Below, one piece after another: positions 33,745 through 40,290 of a stretch of 64,000 nucleotides of DNA (positions are counted from its first letter, which is position 1; the number at the start of each line of letters is the position of its first letter). Origin of the DNA: Nonomuraea sp. PA05 (GTDB lineage Bacteria; Actinomycetota; Actinomycetes; Streptosporangiales; Streptosporangiaceae); NCBI RefSeq assembly GCF_008086045.1, contig NZ_VSEY01000009.1, positions 248,001-312,000 on the forward strand. The letters run 5' to 3'. The notes below the pieces were generated by a model. The model searched no databases. It was given only the letters and a program-made list of their open reading frames with translations, and was not told the origin of the DNA. Made by a program: the position numbers and the translations under genes.

Positions 33745-34491
33745 GTGGCACGCAACCCGTTGGCGAGCGCCTTCGCCAAGTACGTCATGGAGGCCCGCGT
33801 CAGCGACGCCGGCCTCGTCACCCCGACGATGCGCCGCATCCGCCTGGCGACCGAGGAGCCGATCGCGTTCCCCTACCGGCCCGGCCAGCACATCCGCGTC
33901 CAGCTCAACGACCCGCTGTCCGTCTACGGCATCCTGCGGCCGGCCGAGACGCTCCGGACGTACACGATCTGGGACCTCGACCCCGACCGGCGCGCGCTGG
34001 AGCTGCGCGCGCACCTCTACGGCGGGGACGGGATCGGGCTGCGCTGGGCGCGGGAGGCGGCGCCGGGGGACGCGGTGACGTTCTGGTGGCCGCAGGGCGA
34101 CTTCTTCACCCACGACGACGCGCCGTTCCACCTGTTCGCGGGGGACGAGACGGCGAGCGCCGCGTTCGGCCCGATGTTGCGCGGGCTCGGGGATGACGCG
34201 CGGGTGCACGGGGTGCTGGAGAGCGAGTCCGCCGAGCACGACATGCCCATGCCCGGCCCGCACGAGCTGCGCCGCGCGCACCGCCGCGGCGCGCCCGCCG
34301 CGTCCTCGCGGACCCTGCTCGCCGCGGTGGCGGGCCTGGAGCTGCCCGGCAACACCGGCGCCGCCTACCTGGCGGGAGAGGCGCGCACCTGCCAGATGAT
34401 CCGCGACTACCTGGTACGCGAGCGCAACTGGCCGCGCAAGGCCATCAAGGTCAAGCCGTTCTGGACGCCGGGCAAGCGCGGCCTCCACTGA
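33745..34491 (+). CDS. siderophore-interacting FAD-binding protein (SIP family)
   Basis: A 248-residue flavin reductase of the ViuB/YqjH type, which frees iron from ferric siderophores with NAD(P)H. The FAD-binding block RTYTIWDLD and PGQHIRVQL are present, followed by the SIP domain (HLFAGDETASAAFGPML) and C-terminal FWTPGKRG. GTG 33745 follows AAGGAG. Its neighbour is a TetR repressor rather than an iron regulator, and no siderophore genes are adjacent, so it might serve another ferric or xenobiotic substrate. Confidence 0.87.
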   Translation: MARNPLASAFAKYVMEARVSDAGLVTPTMRRIRLATEEPIAFPYRPGQHIRVQLNDPLSVYGILRPAETLRTYTIWDLDPDRRALELRAHLYGGDGIGLRWAREAAPGDAVTFWWPQGDFFTHDDAPFHLFAGDETASAAFGPMLRGLGDDARVHGVLESESAEHDMPMPGPHELRRAHRRGAPAASSRTLLAAVAGLELPGNTGAAYLAGEARTCQMIRDYLVRERNWPRKAIKVKPFWTPGKRGLH

Positions 34492-34493
34492 AA

Positions 34494-34529
34494 GTATTCC
34501 TTGACACGAATATTCTTCATGGCGAATAC
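34494..34529. promoter_or_regulatory. ArsR operator with overlapping promoter
   Basis: GTATTC (34494-34499), the palindrome GAATATTC (34508-34515) and GAATAC (34524-34529) are spaced evenly, and TTGACA (34501-34506) lies inside. The ATG at 34532 follows directly, so the mRNA may be leaderless and autorepressed. Confidence 0.6.
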
Positions 34530-34531
34530 TT

Positions 34532-35377
34532 ATGGCCATGGAGGAACTCCTCACCGCGCTGGCCGACCCGGCCCGCTGGCGGCTCGTGGGCCTGCTGGCC
34601 GAGCGGCCCCGTCCGGTCGGCGTCCTCGCGCAGCTCGCCGGGGCACGCCAGCCGCAGACGACCAAGCACCTGCAAGCCCTGGAGCGCGCCGGTCTCGTCA
34701 CCTCCCAGCGCACCGGGCAGCGCCGGATCTACGCGCTGCGGCCCGAGCCGCTGCGCGACCTGGCGGCGGCGCTCACCCGGCTCGCCGACACCGCCGGTCA
34801 GGCCGGTGGCTCGCGGGAGACGTTCGACCTCTACGGGGTCAGCCTTGAGGCTGCGCGGGCGGAGGCGGAGGGGCCGGGGTGGGCCGACGGCCGGACGTTC
34901 ACGTTCCGGCGGTCGCCGGCCGGGAGCCCCGAGCTGGTCTGGCGGCACCTGACCGAAACCTCGCTGCTCGCCGAGTGGTGGACGCCCGACGACCTGCGCG
35001 TCTCGCGACTCGTCTTCGATGCGCGGCCGGGCGGGCGGATCGTCCACGAGTACCGCGACGCCGACGACATCGACGGCTCCGACCAGGTCGCCGGGTACGC
35101 GGAAGGGATCGTCGACGACGTGCGTCCCGGGGAGCACCTGTCCTACCGGCTCTCGCCGCTGCTCCCCGGCGGCGAACCGGCCTTCACCTCCCACGTCGAG
35201 TTCGCTCTCCGTCCCGCCGGCACGGGCACGGACCTCGAGGTGACCTTCCGGATCACCGGCAGCACCGTCGGCTCCGCCGACTTCATCGCAGGCATCGAGC
35301 TCGGCTTCGGCCAGAGCCTCGACAAACTCGCGGCCACCGTCGCCGCCTACGACACCGACAGCAGGAGCACGAAATGA
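34532..35377 (+). CDS. ArsR-family regulator fused to an SRPBCC (AHSA1-like) domain
   Basis: A 281-residue fusion. Residues 1-95 are an ArsR winged helix (LADPARWRLVGLLAERP, RQPQTTKHLQALERAGLV). Residues about 115-275 are an AHSA1/SRPBCC ligand-binding domain (LVWRHLTETSLLAEWWTPDDLR). Such pairs usually occur as separate adjacent genes, and fused versions exist in actinomycetes. The SRPBCC part may sense a hydrophobic ligand. ATG 34532 or 34538. It overlaps the reductase gene by four bases (ATGA) and presumably autoregulates the pair. Confidence 0.88.
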   Translation: MAMEELLTALADPARWRLVGLLAERPRPVGVLAQLAGARQPQTTKHLQALERAGLVTSQRTGQRRIYALRPEPLRDLAAALTRLADTAGQAGGSRETFDLYGVSLEAARAEAEGPGWADGRTFTFRRSPAGSPELVWRHLTETSLLAEWWTPDDLRVSRLVFDARPGGRIVHEYRDADDIDGSDQVAGYAEGIVDDVRPGEHLSYRLSPLLPGGEPAFTSHVEFALRPAGTGTDLEVTFRITGSTVGSADFIAGIELGFGQSLDKLAATVAAYDTDSRSTK

Positions 35378-35973
35378 CGCAGCACAACGGCCGCAGGGTC
35401 GTCACCAACATCGCCCTCTCCCTCGACGGCCGCTACGCCCAGCCCGGCAACCCCGTGGACATGGGCTGGGTGATGCCGTACGCCGTCAGCGACGTCGCCC
35501 GCGACCACCTGACCAGCCTCTGGGAACCCGCGACGACGGCCCTGCTCGGGCGGGTCAACGCCGAGGGCTTCCTCGGGTTCTGGCCGACCGTCATCGGCAT
35601 GGAGGGGGCCGACCCGCGCGACGAGGGGTTCGCCAAGTGGCTGGTGGACGCCGACAAGGTGGCGCTCTCCTCCACCCTGCGTGAGGCGCCGTGGGAGCGT
35701 ACGGCGGTGCTCGACAGGCCGGCCGCCGAGGTGGCCGGGGAGCTGAGGGGGACGGCGGGCGGCGACATCCTCGTGCTGTCCAGCGCGAGCGTCATCAAGG
35801 CGCTGCTCGCGGCCGACCAGGTCGACCGGCTGGCGATCACGGTGTTCCCCGTCTTCCTCGGCGGCGGGCCGCGCCTGTTCGACGACGGCCTGCCCGCGGG
35901 GCGGTGGGCGCTCGCCCGGCAGGCCGCGGGCGAGGACGGGACGCTGTCCCTGGTCTACGACCGGGCGCGCTGA
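35374..35973 (+). CDS. dihydrofolate reductase-family (RibD C-terminal) protein
   Basis: A 199-residue NADPH-binding reductase of the YwjB/RibD-C family. The opening RRVVTNIALSLDGRYA and the C-terminal ITVFPVFLGGGPRLFDDG are diagnostic. These proteins are not true folate enzymes; their substrates are mostly unknown. ATG 35374 overlaps the ArsR-SRPBCC stop, and the two form an operon. It ends two bases from the convergent flavoenzyme gene, with no terminator visible between. Confidence 0.88.
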   Translation: MTQHNGRRVVTNIALSLDGRYAQPGNPVDMGWVMPYAVSDVARDHLTSLWEPATTALLGRVNAEGFLGFWPTVIGMEGADPRDEGFAKWLVDADKVALSSTLREAPWERTAVLDRPAAEVAGELRGTAGGDILVLSSASVIKALLAADQVDRLAITVFPVFLGGGPRLFDDGLPAGRWALARQAAGEDGTLSLVYDRAR

Positions 35974-35975
35974 CC

Positions 35976-37328
35976 TCATCGCGGCCGGACGTTGTGGTTG
36001 CGGGCGAACAGGTTGCCGGGGTCGAACTCGCGCTTGACCGCCGCGAGCCGCTCGTACGTCCTGGCCGGGTAGACGGCGGCGACGTCCGCCTCGGTGGCGG
36101 AGCCGAGGAAGTTCGCGTACGCGCCGGTGACGTGCGGCGCGAGCCTCCCCCACAGCGCGTCCATGGCGGGACGGGCGGCCTCCACGACCGGCCCGGGGCC
36201 CGCCGTGGTGGTCACGATCATCAGCTCCGCCCTGCGGTGCGCGTAGGCCGTGGCCTCCTCGGGGACGCGCGACACCGCGCCGCCGAGGCTGCGCACGGAG
36301 ATGAGCGGCGCCCCCTGCGCCGCCCCCGCCTCGGCGAGGATGCCCAGCACCGCCGCCGCCGACTCCTCGCCGGCGAACCCGCTCCTGGGGGCGAACCGGA
36401 TGCCGGGCGGCGGGATCACACCCTCCACCAGGACGTCCCCGTACGGCCGCAGCGACACGTCGTCGTCGATCACCGCGCCGAGGCCGCGGATCGGGCCGAT
36501 CGCCTCGGCGGCGAGCCGCGGGTCGTCGCCGTCGAAGGTGACGAGCACCTCGACCGGCGCGTCGGGGCCGCCCGCGAAGGGGTTGGCGAAGTTCACGATC
36601 GAGGTCAGCTCCTCCGGCGCGGTGCGCAGGTGGTCCGCCCAGCCCTGGAGCACGGTGGCCGCCTGCCGCGCCGGGAAGGTGATCCTGCCGTGGAAGACGT
36701 CCGTCGTCGGGTGCGCGGCGAACTCGAAGGCGGTCACCACGCCGAAGTTCCCGCCGCCGCCGCGCAGCGCCCAGAACAGCTCCTGATTCTCCTCCGCGCT
36801 CGCCCGCACCACCGCGCCGGCCGCCGTGACCAGCTCGGCGGCGACGAGCTGGTCCAGGGCCAGGCCGTGCTTGCGCACCTTCCAGCCGATGCCGCCGCTC
36901 AGCGTCAGGCCGCCGACGCCGACGCTTCTCGTGTCGCCCGAGGAGATCGCCAGGCCGTGCGTGGCCAGGGCGGTCGCGACCTGGCCCCAGGTGGCGCCGC
37001 CGCCGATCCTGACCAGGTGGTTCTCCTTGTCGATGAGGTCCACCGCGGAGAGCGCGGAGAGGTCGATCACGATGCCGCCGTCGTTGGTGCCGAAACCGGC
37101 GAAGGCGTGGCCGCCGCCGCGCACGGACAACGGGGGCGTCGCAGTCGATCGGGCGGCGGCGAAGGCGACCGCCGCTCGCACGTCCGCGACGCTCTCGGGC
37201 CGCAGGACGCAGGCGGGGCTGCCCACGGCCAGAACCGAACGGCTGACCGACTCGTACGCGTCCGCGCCCGGCTCGATGATCGCGCCGCCGAAGTCGCGGC
37301 GCAGGTTGTTCAGCGCTGAAGTGCCCAT
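35976..37328 (-). CDS. FAD-linked oxidase, berberine-bridge-enzyme type
   Basis: A 450-residue flavoenzyme with an FAD-binding PCMH domain (about 30-205), including VRGGGHAFAG whose histidine is the probable flavin attachment site, GGLTLSGGIGW, and ALRGGGGNFGVVT. The C-terminal BBE segment is NLFARNHNVRP. It has no signal peptide. Typical reactions are oxidation of alcohols, sugars or amines. ATG 37328 was chosen. Minus-strand TGTCACA-N16-CATC lies 45-71 bases upstream, matching the divergent ECF41 gene, so the sigma factor almost certainly drives it. Confidence 0.88.
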   Translation of the reverse strand: MGTSALNNLRRDFGGAIIEPGADAYESVSRSVLAVGSPACVLRPESVADVRAAVAFAAARSTATPPLSVRGGGHAFAGFGTNDGGIVIDLSALSAVDLIDKENHLVRIGGGATWGQVATALATHGLAISSGDTRSVGVGGLTLSGGIGWKVRKHGLALDQLVAAELVTAAGAVVRASAEENQELFWALRGGGGNFGVVTAFEFAAHPTTDVFHGRITFPARQAATVLQGWADHLRTAPEELTSIVNFANPFAGGPDAPVEVLVTFDGDDPRLAAEAIGPIRGLGAVIDDDVSLRPYGDVLVEGVIPPPGIRFAPRSGFAGEESAAAVLGILAEAGAAQGAPLISVRSLGGAVSRVPEEATAYAHRRAELMIVTTTAGPGPVVEAARPAMDALWGRLAPHVTGAYANFLGSATEADVAAVYPARTYERLAAVKREFDPGNLFARNHNVRPR

Positions 37329-37372
37329 CACGTTCCCATCTCGACTGGCCGGCCGGTGCCGGACGACCAGGA

Positions 37373-37399
37373 GATGCCGCCGGCCCGAGCCTTGTGACA
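37373..37399 (-). promoter_or_regulatory. ECF41-type promoter of the flavoenzyme gene
   Basis: Minus strand TGTCACA (37399-37393), exactly 16 bases, CATC (37376-37373). The -35 is a perfect match to the ECF41 consensus as I recall it, the -10 differs at one base. Confidence 0.68.
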
Positions 37400-37445
37400 G
37401 CGCACCGGACGTGATGTACGCCACACCGCCTCAAGCGGGCAACAT

Positions 37446-37472
37446 GGTCACAAAACTCCACACACCGACATC
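37446..37472 (+). promoter_or_regulatory. ECF41-type autoregulatory promoter
   Basis: GGTCACA (37446-37452), exactly 16 bases, CATC (37469-37472). It points at the ECF41 gene and mirrors the promoter at 37373-37399 in the same intergenic region. The implied start is about 30 bases before the ATG at 37511. Confidence 0.62.
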
Positions 37473-37510
37473 TGGTGCACGTGACAGTCGAAAGCGAACT
37501 GGAGTCGTCC

Positions 37511-38434
37511 ATGCCTGACCTGCCGGAGCGCCGTGCGCCCGAAGACCTCGAAGGGAGCACGAACCGTCCGGACCCCGCCACCGGCACCTTCGTCACCCAC
37601 CGCAACCTCCTGTTCACCGTCGCCTACGAGCTGCTCGGCTCCGCCGCCGACGCCGAGGACGTCCTCCAGGAGACCTGGCTGAAGTGGGTCGGCGTCGACC
37701 TCGCCGAGGTGCGCGACCAGCGCGCCTACCTGGTGCGGATCGCCACCCGCCAGGCCCTGGCCAGGCTGCGGACGCTCGGCCGGCGCAAGGAGTCCTACAT
37801 CGGCCCCTGGCTGCCCGAGCCCCTGCTCACCACGCCCGACGTGGCAGAGGACGTCGAGCTGGCCGAGAGCGTGTCGATGGCGATGATGCTGGTGCTGGAG
37901 ACGCTCGCGCCGACCGAGCGGGCCGTGTTCGTGCTGCGCGAGGTGTTCGGGCTGGACTACGAGGAGATCGCCGAGGCCGTCGGCAAGAGCCAGGCCGCCG
38001 TCCGGCAGATCGCCCATCGGGCGCGGGCGCACGTCGCGGCCCGCCGGCCGCGCGAGGCGGTCTCCCCCGCCGAGTCCCGCGACGCGCTCGCGGCCTTCCA
38101 TCGGGCCATCCAGACGGGCGACCTGCAGAACCTGCTCGACATCCTCGCCCCGGACGTCGTCCTCCTGACCGACGGGGGCGGCATCAAGCAGGCCGCGCTG
38201 GCGCCCGTCATCGGGGCCGAGAGCGTGCTCGCCGTGTTCGGCCGGCTCCACGCCTCGCGGTCGATCTCGCCGGCGCAGGTCAACGGCTACCCGGCGCTGG
38301 TCATCCGGATCGACGGCGAGCTCGACACCGTTCTGGCGGTGCGGGTGAACGAAGGGCTCATCACCGGGCTGTACGCCGTGCGGAACCCCGAGAAGCTGTC
38401 ACGCATGGATCAGGAGACCCCCCTGAGCCGATGA
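37511..38434 (+). CDS. ECF41-family sigma factor with SnoaL-like C-terminal domain
   Basis: A 307-residue sigma factor. Region 2 (about 30-100: AEDVLQETWLKW), linker GPWLPEPLL, region 4 (about 130-185: LAPTERAVFVLREVF, YEEIAEAVGKSQAAVRQI) and a SnoaL/NTF2 C-terminal domain (about 195-300) with VNGYPALVIRIDG, which in ECF41 proteins replaces an anti-sigma factor. ATG 37511 has CTGGAG six bases upstream; an earlier GTG-type start at 37475 is less likely. Divergent promoters of matching sequence sit in front of itself and the FAD oxidase, the classic ECF41 arrangement. Confidence 0.93.
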   Translation: MPDLPERRAPEDLEGSTNRPDPATGTFVTHRNLLFTVAYELLGSAADAEDVLQETWLKWVGVDLAEVRDQRAYLVRIATRQALARLRTLGRRKESYIGPWLPEPLLTTPDVAEDVELAESVSMAMMLVLETLAPTERAVFVLREVFGLDYEEIAEAVGKSQAAVRQIAHRARAHVAARRPREAVSPAESRDALAAFHRAIQTGDLQNLLDILAPDVVLLTDGGGIKQAALAPVIGAESVLAVFGRLHASRSISPAQVNGYPALVIRIDGELDTVLAVRVNEGLITGLYAVRNPEKLSRMDQETPLSR

Positions 38435-38441
38435 GGCGGAA

Positions 38442-38462
38442 GCCCGGCGCACCCCGCCGGGC
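38442..38462 (+). terminator. hairpin after the ECF41 gene
   Basis: GCCCGGCG (38442-38449) pairs with CGCCGGGC (38455-38462) around CACCC, eight bases after the stop codon. Confidence 0.5.
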
Positions 38463-38529
38463 GCCCCGCACCTTCCGGAAGCCCGCACGGCCGGGCCCTG
38501 CGACAACCTGGGACAACCTGGGGGCTCGG

Positions 38530-38811
38530 TCAGAAAGCCACGGCCAGAGCCATCGCGGCGGCGGCCTCATGACGCAGGACCATGATCAGAAGCGTGGCGA
38601 CCAGCGTGGCGATGAGCACCCAGCTGATCAGGATGATGACCGTAGAGCGGCGGGGCCGGCTCCGAGGCGCGCGCTGCCCGTTCGACTTCGCCTCATCGCG
38701 ACGCACCCGCTCGTTGAACGACTCAAGCCGAGCGACGAGTCGCGGATCGTCATCGACGAGGTGCTGCTCGATCTGGGCCAGCATCCGCTCCTCGTCCTGC
38801 GACCAGGCCAT
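38530..38811 (-). CDS. DUF3040 small membrane protein
   Basis: A 93-residue protein of the actinobacterial DUF3040 family: an N-terminal amphipathic block DEERMLAQIEQHLVDDDPRL, basic linker (QRAPRSRPRR) and one transmembrane helix (VIILISWVLIATLVATLLIMV). Function unknown; members are often near cell-wall and division genes. ATG 38811 is clear. It is divergent from the LexA-boxed radical SAM gene, with 132 bases between the starts. Confidence 0.88.
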   Translation of the reverse strand: MAWSQDEERMLAQIEQHLVDDDPRLVARLESFNERVRRDEAKSNGQRAPRSRPRRSTVIILISWVLIATLVATLLIMVLRHEAAAAMALAVAF

Positions 38812-38919
38812 AGGTACCTCCCGAACGCAAGCTCTGTGGCGTCTTCCTGCCCAACCATGAAGATCATTAGCCCCCGCCTGACCACTTAATTGCCACCTCT
38901 TTTCAGTTTGCGATCATGT

Positions 38920-38935
38920 TGGAACACCTGTTCTA
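38920..38935. promoter_or_regulatory. LexA (SOS) box upstream of the radical SAM gene
   Basis: tgGAAC-acct-GTTCta matches the actinobacterial SOS box core GAAC-N4-GTTC (full consensus TCGAAC-N4-GTTCGA) with one mismatch in each outer arm. It ends 8-10 bases before the ATG at 38944, where LexA binding would block transcription. Confidence 0.7.
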
Positions 38936-38943
38936 ATCATGGC

Positions 38944-39975
38944 ATGCGCTGGGACAACCTCCGCCTGACCGCCCCGGGCGGAGCCGATCCGACCGAGCCG
39001 CTGTTCGCCCGCGGCGCGGTGACCCGCACGTTCGACACGCCCGAGTTCAAGGGGATGACCTTCTACGAGATCCGGGCCAGATCCATCATCAACCGGGTCC
39101 CCGGCGCCAGCCGAGTCCCGTTCGACTACACGATCAACCCCTACCGGGGCTGCGGTCACCGCTGCGTCTACTGCTTCGCCAGAAAAACCCACGAGTACCT
39201 CGACCTCGACGCCGGCGCCGATTTCGACTCCAAGATCGTCGTCAAGGTCAACGCCGCCGAGCTGGCCCGCAAGGAGCTCGCCGCACCCCGCTGGGCCGGC
39301 CACCACGTGGCCATGGGCACGAACGTCGACTGCTACCAGCGCGCGGAGGGCCGTTACAAGCTGATGCGCGGCGTCCTCACCGCCCTGCGCGACGCCGCCA
39401 ACCCCTTCTCGATCCTCACCAAGGGCACCCTGATCCTGCGCGACCTCGACCTCCTCACCGAGGCCGCCGACGTGACGGACGTCAGCGCCAACGTCTCGGC
39501 GGGCTTCGTCGACGACGACCTGTGGCGCGCCGTCGAGCCGGGCACCCCCGGCCCGCGCCGCCGTCTCGACACCTGCGCCACCCTCAACGACAACGGCATC
39601 GCCTGCGGCGTCCTGATGGCCCCGATCCTCCCCTACCTCACCGACTCCCCCGCCCAGCTCGACCGCACGGTCCAGGCCATCGCCGAAGCCCGCGCCACCC
39701 ACGTCTCCCCCATGGTCCTGCACCTGCGCCCGGGCGCCCGGGAGTGGTGGCTGAGCTGGCTCTCCCGCGAGCACCCGCGCCTGGTGCCGCGCTACCTGGA
39801 GCTGTACGGCCGGGGCGCGTACGCCCCGAAGTCCTACCAGCAGCGCGTCACCGCCCTGGTCAGGGACCTCGCGGAACGCCACGGCGTCGGCCGCGCCACA
39901 CCGGCGGCGGCCCGCCGCGTCCCACCCCGCCGCCCGGCCGCTCCGGCGGAGCCCGAGCAACTCCGTCTCCTCTGA
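38944..39975 (+). CDS. Rv2578c-family radical SAM protein
   Basis: A 343-residue radical SAM enzyme of the SplB-like/Rv2578c family. Cysteine cluster CGHRCVYC (about 78-85) binds the 4Fe-4S cluster; upstream NPYRG and downstream GTNVDCYQ are typical. The C-terminal tail is proline/alanine-rich. Function is unproved; related to spore photoproduct lyase, it may repair or modify DNA. ATG 38944 sits just after a LexA box, so it is likely SOS-induced, and I recall Rv2578c among mycobacterial LexA targets. Monocistronic. Confidence 0.88.
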   Translation: MRWDNLRLTAPGGADPTEPLFARGAVTRTFDTPEFKGMTFYEIRARSIINRVPGASRVPFDYTINPYRGCGHRCVYCFARKTHEYLDLDAGADFDSKIVVKVNAAELARKELAAPRWAGHHVAMGTNVDCYQRAEGRYKLMRGVLTALRDAANPFSILTKGTLILRDLDLLTEAADVTDVSANVSAGFVDDDLWRAVEPGTPGPRRRLDTCATLNDNGIACGVLMAPILPYLTDSPAQLDRTVQAIAEARATHVSPMVLHLRPGAREWWLSWLSREHPRLVPRYLELYGRGAYAPKSYQQRVTALVRDLAERHGVGRATPAAARRVPPRRPAAPAEPEQLRLL

Positions 39976-40083
39976 GCCACCCCAGCCCGCATAGGTGGTA
40001 TGTCGGGTTTCGTTGCTAGATGGGTATTAAGGGGCTTGGTGTACCAATCAGGTGCATCTCATCCGTTACAGGGGGGATTTCCG

Positions 40084-40206
40084 ATGGCTGACACGAAGAA
40101 GAAACCGGCTTCCAAGTCCGGCAAGTCCAAGAAGCAGGCCATCAAGAACAACAGGCAGGCCAAGGAGACGAAGCGGGAAACCCGGAAGTCCACCGACGAA
40201 GGCTGA
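40084..40206 (+). CDS. 40-residue lysine-rich small protein
   Basis: An unrecognised small protein, MADTKKKPASKSGKSKKQ at the front and KETKRETRKSTDEG at the end, with about one third Lys/Arg and no hydrophobic segment. It follows GGGGGATTTCCG, a fair ribosome site. It is probably nucleic-acid-binding (nucleoid or ribosome-associated) by composition only. It lies between the radical SAM gene and the tricorn protease, 84 bases from the latter. The start at 40000 of a longer frame is not supported. Confidence 0.6.
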   Translation: MADTKKKPASKSGKSKKQAIKNNRQAKETKRETRKSTDEG

Positions 40207-40290
40207 GCACCGGCCGTCCGACGGTGATGTGATCGGACGGCCGCGGCCCCGCGTGCGCCCCGGCTGTCCGATCGAACCAGTGGAGCTGTC

